From Methanoculleus sp. 7T (GTDB taxonomy: Archaea > Halobacteriota > Methanomicrobia > Methanomicrobiales > Methanoculleaceae), in contig NZ_JALPRP010000002.1 of NCBI RefSeq assembly GCF_023195915.1, positions 434,001 to 498,000 of the forward strand: a DNA stretch of 64,000 bases, read 5' to 3'. Position 1 is the first letter of the stretch; each line of letters starts with the position of its first letter. This document shows positions 18,631-27,261 of the stretch, piece by piece. The position numbers and the translations under genes are program-made. The notes below the pieces were generated by a model. It did not search any database and had not been told where the DNA came from. It worked only from the letters and a program-made list of their open reading frames with translations.

Positions 18631-18928
18631 AGAAGAGATTGCGGAACGCTTATGGGCCGTAGGCTCACCCGGTATCCAGTGCCCTGTGCCGCCGAGAACT
18701 TCCTCAACCTGGTGCCGCCCCTTTCGCGTGAGACTCTACCTCGAGATCGTCCCAAAATCCCTCAGCCGGAAGGGGGGTGTCCCCCTCCCTCCCCCGGGTC
18801 GCGATAGACGCCCGGGCGTTCGAGCACTGAAGGTGCGAACCCACGAGGAAGCCGTGTGAGGGGGTTGTCTCTGGGGGAGGTTATCGAATACCTCCGGGTA
18901 TGCTCTTAAAAAAGACCGAAGGCTTGCG
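18631..18928. other. Intergenic region with fragments of the dispersed repeat (locus D)
   Basis: About 300 bp without a gene. Near 18815-18835 it reads GCGTTCGAGCACTGAAGGTG, close to the reverse complement of the array unit at 39.7 kb (GCACCTCCGGTGCTCGAACG). A G/C-rich block near 18772-18800 (GGGGGGTGTCCCCCTCCC) recalls the hairpin repeats. It looks like a decayed copy. Confidence 0.5.
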
Positions 18929-19741
18929 CTACGCAGCCTTCCGCAGTATCTTCTGCATAACGTTATAAGGCGCAAAGAGGTGCTCCACCTCGCGCCCTAG
19001 GTACTCCGTCTTCCCCATGACATAGTAACCGTCGGCGGCAAGTGCAGAATGGAAGAGGTGGGCGAGTTCGTTCTTCTGCTCCTCGGTAAAGTAGATGGTG
19101 ACGTTTCGGCAGGTGACGGCGTCGAGATATCTGGCGATGGGAACGCCCGACATCAGGTCGTGCTGTCGGAACTTGACGAGGTCCTTGAGGTGGGGACGGA
19201 CCTCGAACGTACCGTCGTCGCGGCTGATAAAGTGCTTCCTGATCCGGCGCTCGTCCACATTCTCAAGCGACTTCCTGTCGTAGATGCCGGCTGTGGCTTT
19301 CTGCAGCACTACGGCGTCGATATCGGTCGCGTATATCGTTACACCGATATCTCGATGAAGCGCCATCAGTTCGTGCATGAGGATCGCAATCGAGTAGGGT
19401 TCTTCACCGGTGGCGCAGCCGGCACACCAGATCCGGATGGATCTTCCGCGGCGGGCCAGATCCGGCAGCACCTCCCGTTGCAGCACCTCAAAGACCTCAG
19501 GGTCGCGGAAAAACTTGGTGACGTTGATGGTGAGGGCGTTGCGGAGCAGGTCGATCTCCTGCGGGTTTGCGAGAAGGTACTTGTGATAGGCCTCGTAGTC
19601 CTCGGTATTCGTCAGGCGCATCCTCGAGAGGATGCGCCGCTTGATGTAATCTTCTTTGTAGTTTGAGCACTTGATTCCGACAAGTTTCTCGATGCTCCTC
19701 TGGAGCGACAGGAATGCATCCATGCTGTTCTTATCTCTCAC
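18929..19741 (-). CDS. cheR: Chemotaxis receptor methyltransferase CheR
   Basis: 270 residues from a GTG; an ATG six codons in is an alternative. CheR transfers methyl groups from SAM to glutamates of chemoreceptors. The N-terminal helical domain is about 10-75, the SAM-binding motif IWCAGCATGEEPYSIA about 103-118, and the later DAVTCRNVTIYF marks the catalytic fold. The gene is last in a minus-strand run parA-mcp-cheW-cheR with 3-14 bp gaps, so the methylated receptor is most likely the MCP in the same operon. No cheB or cheA is in the window. Confidence 0.95.
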   Translation of the reverse strand: MRDKNSMDAFLSLQRSIEKLVGIKCSNYKEDYIKRRILSRMRLTNTEDYEAYHKYLLANPQEIDLLRNALTINVTKFFRDPEVFEVLQREVLPDLARRGRSIRIWCAGCATGEEPYSIAILMHELMALHRDIGVTIYATDIDAVVLQKATAGIYDRKSLENVDERRIRKHFISRDDGTFEVRPHLKDLVKFRQHDLMSGVPIARYLDAVTCRNVTIYFTEEQKNELAHLFHSALAADGYYVMGKTEYLGREVEHLFAPYNVMQKILRKAA

Positions 19742-19755
19742 CGGGTCTCGCGGTC

Positions 19756-20235
19756 TTACTGGGCATTCTGATAGTGTCCGAGGTCGCCGATAACTTTCTG
19801 GACATCGAGCCAGATGATGAGCGTCTTTGCCTTCTCGTCGTCCTCGCCCCCTATCTTGATGATGCCTTTGACGTAGCTGCTGATCGATGACGTAATACCG
19901 TCGCTGATATGTTCGATGTCTTCGTTACGGACCTGAATGACGCTATGGACATCGTCGACGATGATCCCCACGTTCGATCCGCTCGCCACGTCCGGCATCA
20001 GCACGACGATCTTCTGGCTCTCCACCACCTCGGATTCGGGAAGCCCGAGGAGGTTTCGGAGATCGATGATGTTCGTAATCTCACCTCGCAGGTTGATGAT
20101 GCCGGCAAGGTACCGAGGAGCACGGGGGAGGGGAGTGATCGGCATCATCTCCACGATCTCCCGTGCTATCTGGATATCCAGTGCGTAGTGTTCTTCCCCG
20201 AGTTGGAACTCTACCACATCTATGGATGCTGCCAT
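19756..20235 (-). CDS. cheW: Chemotaxis adaptor CheW
   Basis: 159 residues. It is a two-barrel SH3-like adaptor that joins receptors to the CheA kinase. Conserved parts visible are FQLGEEHYALDI, the LPRAPRYLAGIINLRGEI block with the receptor-contact Arg, and VGIIVDDVHSVIQV. It follows the MCP gene by 9 bp, so the two are translated from one mRNA. The KGIIKIGGED segment differs from the usual GIG motif but keeps the fold. Confidence 0.95.
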   Translation of the reverse strand: MAASIDVVEFQLGEEHYALDIQIAREIVEMMPITPLPRAPRYLAGIINLRGEITNIIDLRNLLGLPESEVVESQKIVVLMPDVASGSNVGIIVDDVHSVIQVRNEDIEHISDGITSSISSYVKGIIKIGGEDDEKAKTLIIWLDVQKVIGDLGHYQNAQ

Positions 20236-20244
20236 CGTCTCTCC

Positions 20245-23082
20245 TCAGTTGAGTTTGAACCGCTTCATCGTCTTCTCGAGCTGTTCGGCCATACCTGCCA
20301 GTTCATGCGATGCGCTGCCGACCTCCTGGGTTGATGCGCTGACCTCCTCGGCAAGTGCGGCCATATCCTCGGTGCGGGCCAGGTTCTCCTTCGTCATGTG
20401 GGTGGACTCGTCCATCTTCTGCATGACGTCGTTGGTGGAGCCGGCCTGGTCTTCGGTGGCCTTCGTAATCTCGGTGATGCCGTGGGCGACCACTTCCACG
20501 CCGTTGACGATCCGGTTCAAGCCCGCGATGACCTTGTTGACGCTCTCGATGCCTGCCTGGATCTCCTGATGGGACGCCTGCATGGAGCCTGCGGTCTTCT
20601 CGGTGCTGGCCTGGATCGTCCGGATCAGGTTCTCGATATCCTGGCTCGCCCGCTTGGACTCGCCGGCAAGGTTCCTGATCTCGCCTGCGACCACGGCGAA
20701 CCCGCGGCCGTGCTCTCCGGCGCGGGCGGCCTCGATTGCGGCGTTGAGCGCAAGAAGGTTGGTCTGGTTGGCGATATCGGTGATCAACTTGACGATGTTG
20801 TTGATCTCCCGCATCTGGTTGTTGAGCGTGCTGATCTCGTCCACGGTCTGCTTGGAGATCTCCTCGACGAGGAGCATCTTCTTCGTCGCGACCTCGCCGA
20901 GTGAAGCCGCTTCGTTCCCCTCCTTCGACGCCTTTGAGGCGTGCTCCATGACCTCCTGCGACGTGCTTGCTATCTCCTCGATCGATGCCGAGAGGTCGTT
21001 GATATCCTTGCCGATCTCCTCGATCTTATCGAGCTGCCTCCGTGCATCCTCCGACGACTGCTGCGTGGAGGTGGCAACCTGTTCCGTGGCCCGGATGATC
21101 TCGTCGGAACTCTTGCTGACTTCCTTCGTCGTCATGTCGACCTGATGAGCCGCCTTCGTCACTTCGTCGAGGAGTGTGCGTATGGCGGTCAACGAGGCGT
21201 TATAATCTACCTTCACCTTCTGGAGGGGGTCGCCGGCATCTGCGTCCACAAATGCCGTCAGGTCGCCCTCCGCCATGGCGGCGAGCGCGCCGCCGAGTTC
21301 TTCGGCGCTCTTTGCGAGCCTCTCGCTCTCCCGCTTCGCGGTCTCCATCAGGTTCCTGATCTGGTCCTCCTCTTCCTTGCTCTTGGTCCAGTCGTTCCAG
21401 ACATAGAAGGCCATCTCGATCTCGCCCTTCGCATCGAGGATGGGGATGGCGTTCAGGGTAAGGTACTTCTTCACGCCGTCGGGCCACTTGACCATGACGT
21501 CGGTCCGAGCGAGTTTCTTTGTCTCGTAGCAGGCGTAGAAGTGTTCGCCGTTGAGGATGGTGATGTCGTAGTCGTAGAGTTTCTTTGCGAGGGTCTCTTC
21601 CCGGGTCCCCCGCCACATTCGGGCATACTCATCGTTGATGTCGATCCGGCTCTTATCGGCCCGAAGCGTCGCGATCGCAAGCGGGTTCTGCTTGATCATC
21701 GCATCCACCCGGTGCTTGGTCTTCTCGACTTCCTGAGTCTCCTCTTGGAGATCGGTCCAGTCGTTCCAGACATAGAAGGCCATCTCGATCTCGCCCTTCG
21801 CATCAAGGATGGGGATGGCGTTCAGGGTGAGGTACTTCTTCACGCCGTCGGGCCACTTGACCATGACGTCGGTCTTGGCGGGCTTCTTCGTCTCGTAGCA
21901 GGCGTAGAAGTGCTCGCCGTCGAGGATGGTGATGTCGTAGTCGTAGAGTTTCTTTGCGAGGGTCTCTTCCCGCGTCCCCCGCCACATCCGGGCATACTCG
22001 TCGTTGATGTCGATCCGGCTCTTATCGGCCCGGAGCGTCGCGATCGCAAGCGGATTCAGCTTGATCATCGTGTCCACCCGGTGCTTGGTCTTCTCTGCCT
22101 CCTCCTTCTCCTCCTGAAGGTCGGTCCAGTCGTTCCAGACGTAGAAGGCCATCTCGATCTCGCCTTTCTCATCGAGGATGGGGATGGCGTTCAGGGTGAG
22201 ATACCTCTTCACGCCGTCGGGCCACTTGACCATGACGTCGGTCCGAGCGAGTTTCTTCGTCTCATAGCAGGCGTAGAAGTGTTCGCCGTTGAGGATGGTG
22301 ATGTCGTAGTCGTAGAGTTTCTTTGCGAGGGTCTCTTCCCGGGTCCCCCGCCACATCCGGACATACTCGTCGTTGATGTCGATCCGACTCTTATCAGCCC
22401 GGAGTGTCGCGATCGCAAGCGGGTTCTGCTTGATCATCGTATCCACGCGGTACTGCATCCGCCGGATCTCGTACTCTTCTCCCCGCTGTTTGGTGATATC
22501 GTTATAGACAATAAGAATGCTCTCAAGGGCATTTTCTTCATCGAAGAGCGGGATCCCATATTGCTCAAGCGTGCGGGTCCCGGAAGGGAGTTCGACTATG
22601 ACTTCGGCATACGCCTGCTTCTTCTCCCGGACCACCTGCCCAAGACCGGAACCCTCCTGCAAAGTTACCTTGAAATCCCTCAGACTTTTGCCAATGACCC
22701 GGTCCTTTGGGATCCCGCTCATCTCAGCGTACGCTGCGTTTGCTGCGGTAACCCTGAACCCCTGGTCGACGACCAAGATAGGCATCGGGTTCTGCTGGAT
22801 GAGCGTCTCGGATCGCTGACGATGGGCTCCGGCTGCCTCCAGTCGGCTCTGAAGATCTCTCTTATCCTCATCCGTCTTCGCAAGCAGCGCGTTGATCGAG
22901 ACGGCCATGGTCCGGAACTCCTCCGGAACGCCGGCAAGGTCGACCCTCGCGGAGGTGTCTCCATCGATCCCGGCGCGGAGCGCAGCCTCGATCGCTTCAG
23001 GCAATACCACCGGCCCTTGTCCGGCCGTACCCGGCACAACCGGCCCGGTAAACAGTGCTTTTCTTCCAGGTTTATCGATCAT
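20245..23082 (-). CDS. Cytoplasmic methyl-accepting chemotaxis protein with triplicated PAS
   Basis: 945 residues with no membrane helix. A HAMP-like piece lies at about 28-70, a first PAS at 93-205, then three near-identical PAS units of 123 residues each (about 211-333, 334-456, 457-579), each opening with a [20 protein letters not shown] block. A second HAMP-like linker follows, then the receptor signalling domain (600-945) with its hairpin tip in [21 protein letters not shown] soluble receptor must sense an internal signal. ParA sits directly upstream (3 bp gap), suggesting partner-dependent placement of the soluble array, as known for ParA-like PpfA in Rhodobacter. Confidence 0.93.
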   Translation of the reverse strand: MIDKPGRKALFTGPVVPGTAGQGPVVLPEAIEAALRAGIDGDTSARVDLAGVPEEFRTMAVSINALLAKTDEDKRDLQSRLEAAGAHRQRSETLIQQNPMPILVVDQGFRVTAANAAYAEMSGIPKDRVIGKSLRDFKVTLQEGSGLGQVVREKKQAYAEVIVELPSGTRTLEQYGIPLFDEENALESILIVYNDITKQRGEEYEIRRMQYRVDTMIKQNPLAIATLRADKSRIDINDEYVRMWRGTREETLAKKLYDYDITILNGEHFYACYETKKLARTDVMVKWPDGVKRYLTLNAIPILDEKGEIEMAFYVWNDWTDLQEEKEEAEKTKHRVDTMIKLNPLAIATLRADKSRIDINDEYARMWRGTREETLAKKLYDYDITILDGEHFYACYETKKPAKTDVMVKWPDGVKKYLTLNAIPILDAKGEIEMAFYVWNDWTDLQEETQEVEKTKHRVDAMIKQNPLAIATLRADKSRIDINDEYARMWRGTREETLAKKLYDYDITILNGEHFYACYETKKLARTDVMVKWPDGVKKYLTLNAIPILDAKGEIEMAFYVWNDWTKSKEEEDQIRNLMETAKRESERLAKSAEELGGALAAMAEGDLTAFVDADAGDPLQKVKVDYNASLTAIRTLLDEVTKAAHQVDMTTKEVSKSSDEIIRATEQVATSTQQSSEDARRQLDKIEEIGKDINDLSASIEEIASTSQEVMEHASKASKEGNEAASLGEVATKKMLLVEEISKQTVDEISTLNNQMREINNIVKLITDIANQTNLLALNAAIEAARAGEHGRGFAVVAGEIRNLAGESKRASQDIENLIRTIQASTEKTAGSMQASHQEIQAGIESVNKVIAGLNRIVNGVEVVAHGITEITKATEDQAGSTNDVMQKMDESTHMTKENLARTEDMAALAEEVSASTQEVGSASHELAGMAEQLEKTMKRFKLN
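21344..22450 (-). repeat. Three tandem 369-bp PAS-coding repeats
   Basis: Three consecutive 369-bp units inside the MCP gene, each coding for one PAS domain, highly similar at DNA level. The same landmarks recur at exact 369-bp spacing (for example near 21680, 22049 and 22418). The DNA-level identity, including third codon positions, points to recent tandem duplication or ongoing gene conversion. Confidence 0.9.
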
Positions 23083-23085
23083 CGA

Positions 23086-23967
23086 TTACACATCCTCGGT
23101 ACGTTTATCGTTTAGTTCCTCAAGTGCGGTTGTTATTGCCCGGTATTCCCTGCCGGCGTCGCTTTCGGGTGCGTAGTGGGAGATCGGAAGTCCGTGTTGC
23201 TGTGTCTCGTAGATTGCGGGCGAGTAGGGAACCATGAACACCTGCTTGAACGCTTTTTTGACTTCGTTCTCAAACGATCTCAACCGCTCTCTCTCTTTCT
23301 CCTCTTCCGCGGAGGGGCCGGGCGAGAAGATCCGTTTCAAAAAGAGTGCGAGGCCGCCTGTTCCGGCCGACCGGTCGCCTGAGCCCTTCCAACGGGTCAG
23401 GATAGCGAAATCCGCAGAGATGTTCTCCCCGAGCATCTCCCTGATGTCGCCGAATACCGTCGATAGGGCATCCATGCCTTTGAGAGCAAAGGTGCCGGGA
23501 TCCAGGGTGACGACGGTGTGATCCGCAGCAACAAGGCCGTTGATGACGAACTGCCCCATACTGGGAGGCGTGTCGATCAGGATGAAGTCGTAGTTATCTC
23601 GCACGCGGGCGAGCGCCTCCCTTAACAGCCCTGCCCGGTCCTCGATACTGTAGAGATATGGTTCGACTCCTACCAGGTCCAGTGTTGCCGGAGCCAGGTC
23701 GACCCCCGATGCCGTGGGGACGATGACATCGTTGATCGCTATGTCAGGAAATCCTTCAAAGACACTCATGAAGACATCATACATGCTCAACTCAAGGCTC
23801 TCTGGGTTTACCCCCAGCCCCGTAGTGGCGTTGGCCTGCGGGTCGCAGTCCACCACCAGAACGTTCTTTCCATCTTTCTGGAGGTATCCTGCAACATTGA
23901 GGCATGACGTCGTTTTTCCCGTGCCGCCTTTGTGGTGGGCGAACGCTACAACTGTAATAACCAGCAC
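23086..23967 (-). CDS. ParA-family ATPase (chemoreceptor-array type)
   Basis: 293 residues. Deviant Walker A KGGTGKTT at about 14-21, Walker A-prime LVVDCDPQANATTG, Walker B DFILIDTPPS. A Glu/Lys-rich insertion lies at about 220-235. The start is a GTG at 23967; no ATG is available nearby. Genes of this family drive chromosome or plasmid partition or position cytoplasmic chemoreceptor clusters. Here the operon context (mcp, cheW, cheR immediately downstream) and the absence of parB argue for the second role. Confidence 0.9.
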   Translation of the reverse strand: MLVITVVAFAHHKGGTGKTTSCLNVAGYLQKDGKNVLVVDCDPQANATTGLGVNPESLELSMYDVFMSVFEGFPDIAINDVIVPTASGVDLAPATLDLVGVEPYLYSIEDRAGLLREALARVRDNYDFILIDTPPSMGQFVINGLVAADHTVVTLDPGTFALKGMDALSTVFGDIREMLGENISADFAILTRWKGSGDRSAGTGGLALFLKRIFSPGPSAEEEKERERLRSFENEVKKAFKQVFMVPYSPAIYETQQHGLPISHYAPESDAGREYRAITTALEELNDKRTEDV

Positions 23968-23987
23968 CCCTCAATACCTCTATTTGC

Positions 23988-24009
23988 AATAGGTTCTCTT
24001 AAACCTATT
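23988..24009. promoter_or_regulatory. Perfect inverted repeat upstream of parA
   Basis: Two 8-bp arms, AATAGGTT and AACCTATT, separated by CTCTTA, 21 bp ahead of the parA start. The right half overlaps a TTTAAG element (minus strand) that could be the TATA box. Candidate operator of the chemotaxis operon, or a centromere-like site. Confidence 0.5.
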
Positions 24010-24156
24010 TCTATAGTGCCAGATATATGCGGGCCACATTTGGCATTTTGGACGCTCTGATATTTCCGTTGCAGAATTAGGCTTGAATTATCCGCAAAAT
24101 TCCCTAGAATCTGAGACGGCTGGAAGATTGACGGTTGTTCACCGAGAAGAGCCGTG

Positions 24157-24855
24157 TCAGCGGGAGAGGCCTGTATCCGAGGAATATGTAATGGAACAGC
24201 CGTCGCCTCCGGTCGGACCCGTCGAGCCCCTGACCCTCTGTACGCGCTCGGCGATGGACGGCCGGTAATCAGGTTCGGAACGGAAGTAGCCGGGGACCGC
24301 CCGCAGGCCGGAGAGCAGGGTCTGGAGGAGAGCCCCGGGATCTCCAATCCGGTAGTGGCGCCTCATCGCCTCCGCCGCATACTGGTCGGCGGTGAACTCT
24401 TCGTCGTACATGCGGCGATAGTATGCCCGGTAGCCCAAGAGGGCGGTCAGGGCAAGGACGGCGATAAGGGCTATCTTCACGGTGGGAAAGGTGCCTATCT
24501 GCAGAAACGGTAAGATCCCCCGGAACAGCGAGTCCGCATACGGCTGATGGAGCAGGAGGAGGTAAGGAAGGATGGGGAGGGCCAAGAGAGCAGAGACCCG
24601 GGAAGAACCTCTTCTGATATGCCCCTCCTCGTGGAGCAGCACGAACCGCAGGGTGTCGTCGCTGGCCCAAGAAAGGTTTCTCTCGTAGAACGCACGACGG
24701 TAGCGAATGCTGTTGAGTGCCGCGCACCCCCGCATGGAGAGTGTGAAGGGGCACTGGACTAACCTTCTTTCTCGGTCAATCAACCCTTTTTGCTGGAGTT
24801 CCTCGAATATCCGATATAATCGTGAGTTCCTGTCCGCCCCTACCATTATATACAA
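24157..24855 (-). CDS. Membrane zinc metallopeptidase (M48-like)
   Basis: 232 residues. The zinc-binding HExxH is H75-E-E-G-H79 (VLLHEEGHIRR) and the third-ligand motif is E153-F-T-A-D (DEEFTADQYAAEA), the M48 layout. Two hydrophobic segments lie between them (about 88-103 and 125-142), as in HtpX/Ste24-like membrane peptidases. Likely role is turnover of membrane proteins. Starts at 24855 or 24846 (ATG) are both possible, and the TATA-like DNA lies right at the start. It stands alone. Confidence 0.8.
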   Translation of the reverse strand: MYIMVGADRNSRLYRIFEELQQKGLIDRERRLVQCPFTLSMRGCAALNSIRYRRAFYERNLSWASDDTLRFVLLHEEGHIRRGSSRVSALLALPILPYLLLLHQPYADSLFRGILPFLQIGTFPTVKIALIAVLALTALLGYRAYYRRMYDEEFTADQYAAEAMRRHYRIGDPGALLQTLLSGLRAVPGYFRSEPDYRPSIAERVQRVRGSTGPTGGDGCSITYSSDTGLSR

Positions 24856-25175
24856 ATTATAATAATCAACATATATTAAACGCTGCCATACGTCGCATCA
24901 CTCCCTGATCCGTATTTCATCGTTTTTCTCAAGGATGACGACGCGACTCCAGAGCGTCAGGTCTGGACCACAGAGATCCCTCTCGCTCTCCACACATGGC
25001 CGCCCCTGTACCAATCGGTAAACGGAAACTTTTGCAAAGCCCGTTTTTTTCACAATATTTTAATAATCTCAGTTGAAACTGTGAATGAAGAGAGGAGGTG
25101 AAATATGGTAGCGCCGAGAGATCCGTACGGCCTGCATTGCCCTGGCGAACCGGCTCTCGGCCCTCTACCGATTGG
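24856..25175. other. Intergenic region with promoter and a strong SD
   Basis: About 320 bp. A/T-rich runs near 24845-24890 fit the metallopeptidase promoter, and those near 25050-25075 (CACAATATTTTAATAATC) a plus-strand TATA box. A textbook SD, GAGGAGGTGA, at 25092-25101 precedes a 31-codon frame that overlaps the lipoprotein start. An overlapping minus-strand frame at 24929-25246 has no SD and was not called. Confidence 0.5.
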
Positions 25176-25200
25176 ATGTCTAAATACGTGGGTTTTCTGA
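25105..25200 (+). CDS. Possible 31-residue leader ORF
   Basis: ATG at 25105, five bases after GGAGGT, the best SD of the region. It codes for 31 residues (MVAPRDPYGLHCPGEP...) and stops at 25200, 22 bp past the lipoprotein ATG in another frame. It may be a leader whose translation couples to the lipoprotein, or chance. The peptide resembles no family. Confidence 0.3.
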   Translation: MVAPRDPYGLHCPGEPALGPLPIGCLNTWVF

Positions 25201-25532
25201 TACTGGCCCTTGCCGTCCTCACCGGGGCTGCCGGGTGCCTCTCCACGGCGTTCCAGGAAGTTACCTACGACGGTGATGCCTTACAGATCTCTGTGGAGAA
25301 CACCGATAAACCGGTTGAGAACGCTGTGCTTCAGGTAACGGTCATGGAGGTGGGCGCGCTTGAACAGCACGAAGTCTTCAGCGAAGCACGATATATCAAC
25401 CTCGACCGGGGACGGAACGAATACACGGTCGAGGTCGACCTGCAACCCAACTCGTACAAACTCTTTCTGACCATATTCGTCGGCGATGAGCGGAGGGCGT
25501 CGGTCATCCGCGACCTGGAGGTAGCATCCTGA
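25176..25532 (+). CDS. Small lipoprotein
   Basis: 118 residues from the ATG at 25176. This start places a lipoprotein signal peptide at the N-terminus (FLILALAVLTGAAGC, lipobox TGAAGC). The mature part is a single beta-sandwich-like domain of about 95 residues (NTDKPVENAVLQVTVMEVG ... YKLFLTIFVGDERRASVIRD). No SD lies in front of this ATG; translation may be coupled to the overlapping leader frame. Its stop overlaps the proposed CTG start of adenine deaminase by two bases. Confidence 0.75.
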   Translation: MSKYVGFLILALAVLTGAAGCLSTAFQEVTYDGDALQISVENTDKPVENAVLQVTVMEVGALEQHEVFSEARYINLDRGRNEYTVEVDLQPNSYKLFLTIFVGDERRASVIRDLEVAS

Positions 25533-27187
25533 CCCTGACCGGACTTGCGGCGGCACGGGGGCTTGAACCGGCGGACGCCGTCTTCTTCGGCGGCGAGGTC
25601 TTCAACCCCTTTGCGTGCGTATGGGAGAGCGTGGACTTCGCGGTGAAGGACGGCCTCATCGTCGGCGTCGGGGATTACCAAGGGAAGCGGGAGTACGACC
25701 TTGCGGGAACCTACGTGGTCCCCGGGTTGATCGACGGCCACGTCCACATCGAGAGTTCACTCCTTGCACCTGCGGAGTACGCCCGTCTCGTCCTTGCGCA
25801 CGGCACGACGACCGTGATCGCCGACCCCCATGAGATCGCCAACGTCTGCGGGGCGCCCGGAATCGAGTACATGCTCGCCGAGGGTGCGCGGACGCCGCTT
25901 GATATCCGGGTCATGCTCCCGTCCTGCGTCCCGGCGACACCGCTCGATGCTGGCGGCGCCCTGCTTGCGGCCGGAGACCTCGCCCGGTTCCGCGGACGGG
26001 AAGGAGTCATCGGGCTTGCCGAGGTGATGAACGTTCCCGGCGTTCTCGCCGGCGACGGCGATCTCCGGGCGAAGATGGACCTTTTTGCGGTGATCGACGG
26101 CCATGCACCGTTCCTCTCCGGCAAGGACCTGAACGCCTATATCTACGCCGGGGTTCAGAGCGACCACGAGTGCACAACCTTAGGAGAGGCGAGGGAGAAA
26201 CTCCTCCGGGGGATGTACGTCATGATCCGGGAGGGTTCGACCGAGCGGAACCTCCGCGACCTTCTGCCGCTCGTCGACGCCTGCACGGCGGCACGGTGCT
26301 GTTTTGCCACCGACGACCGGCACGCCGATATGCTCGCGAGCGAAGGGCATATCGACGACTGTATCAGGAAATCGGTCGCGTGCGGCCTCGAAGTCGAGCT
26401 GGCGCTCCGCATGGCCACGCTCTCCGCTGCCGAGCGGTTCGGGCTCCATGACCGGGGGGCCCTCGCTCCAGGGAGGCTCGCCGACTTCTGCATCGTCGAC
26501 GACCCCGACCGGTTCCGCGTCCTGCGGACGTTCAAGCGCGGCGTCGAGGTGGTCGATGCCGGCTACCGTCTGCCTGCCTGCCCTGCGGCTCCCTTGCGGG
26601 CCCGCGTGCCGAATGCCCGGGACATCCGGATCACCGGCCGGGGAGAGGCGCGGGTGATCGGCATCGTGCCCGGGCAGATCGTGACCCGCGACCTGCGCTG
26701 CACGGTGGACGCCGCCGAGATCCCGGACCTCGACCGGGACATACTCAAAGCGGTCGTCACCGACCGCTACCGAGCCAGCGGCTCCGGTGTCGGGCTCGTC
26801 CGGGGTTTCGGCCTGCAGGAGGGGGCGATCGCCGGGTCGGTCTCCCACGACTCCCACAACATCGTCGCCGTCGGGGTCGACGACGCCGATATCGTCCGCG
26901 CCGTCGGGGAGGTGGTCCGGCTCGGAGGCGGGCTCGTGGCGGTCTCCGGCGACGACGTGACCGCCCTCCCCCTCGAGTGCGCCGGACTTATGTCGGCCCT
27001 TCCCTATAAGGAGGTCGTGCAACGCCTCGGTGCTCTTTTGGAGCACGCGCGAAGGCTCGGGGCGGTCGAGAACCCCTTCATGTATCTCTCATTCCTCGCC
27101 CTGACCGTCATCCCCGAGGTGCGGGTCACGGAGCGGGGGGTCTTTGATGTCCGGGCCTTCGCGGACGTCCCGCTCTTCTGTGAGTGA
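25529..27187 (+). CDS. ade: Adenine deaminase with apparent CTG start
   Basis: Amidohydrolase that converts adenine to hypoxanthine and ammonia. Motifs are DGHVHIESS (metal His pair), ADPHEIANV, ATDDRHADML and the late HDSHNIVAVG, typical of the Ade family. With the first canonical in-frame start (GTG at 25631) the protein would lack about 34 residues that the family has, while no ATG, GTG or TTG lies between the in-frame stop at 25487 and 25631. A perfect SD (GGAGGT, 25517-25522) precedes CTG at 25529 by six bases, and translation from there (TLTGLAAARGLEP...) restores the expected N-terminus. That gives 552 residues. Confidence 0.9.
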   Translation: MTLTGLAAARGLEPADAVFFGGEVFNPFACVWESVDFAVKDGLIVGVGDYQGKREYDLAGTYVVPGLIDGHVHIESSLLAPAEYARLVLAHGTTTVIADPHEIANVCGAPGIEYMLAEGARTPLDIRVMLPSCVPATPLDAGGALLAAGDLARFRGREGVIGLAEVMNVPGVLAGDGDLRAKMDLFAVIDGHAPFLSGKDLNAYIYAGVQSDHECTTLGEAREKLLRGMYVMIREGSTERNLRDLLPLVDACTAARCCFATDDRHADMLASEGHIDDCIRKSVACGLEVELALRMATLSAAERFGLHDRGALAPGRLADFCIVDDPDRFRVLRTFKRGVEVVDAGYRLPACPAAPLRARVPNARDIRITGRGEARVIGIVPGQIVTRDLRCTVDAAEIPDLDRDILKAVVTDRYRASGSGVGLVRGFGLQEGAIAGSVSHDSHNIVAVGVDDADIVRAVGEVVRLGGGLVAVSGDDVTALPLECAGLMSALPYKEVVQRLGALLEHARRLGAVENPFMYLSFLALTVIPEVRVTERGVFDVRAFADVPLFCE

Positions 27188-27190
27188 GGA

Positions 27191-27205
27191 GCGAGTTGCA
27201 CTCGC
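27191..27205 (+). terminator. Hairpin plus T-rich tract after ade
   Basis: GCGAGT and ACTCGC with a TGC loop, 3 bp after the deaminase stop, followed within 15-25 bp by GTTTTTCCCTTTCT. Plausible transcription stop. Confidence 0.5.
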
Positions 27206-27261
27206 TTCCAACCACCGTTTTTCCCTTTCTCCTGCCCCCTATCCGCCACTCACCCTCGTCA

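Noticed and set aside
20941-23115. 724-codon plus-strand frame opposite the MCP
   Set aside because: Antisense shadow; its internal repeats mirror the three PAS units.
23086-23967. ParA as part of a chromosome or plasmid partition system
   Set aside because: No parB gene is adjacent and the three following genes are chemotaxis genes; the array-positioning role is favoured.
24929-25246. 105-codon minus-strand frame before the lipoprotein gene
   Set aside because: No SD, composition unlike real genes here, and it overlaps the better supported plus-strand signals.
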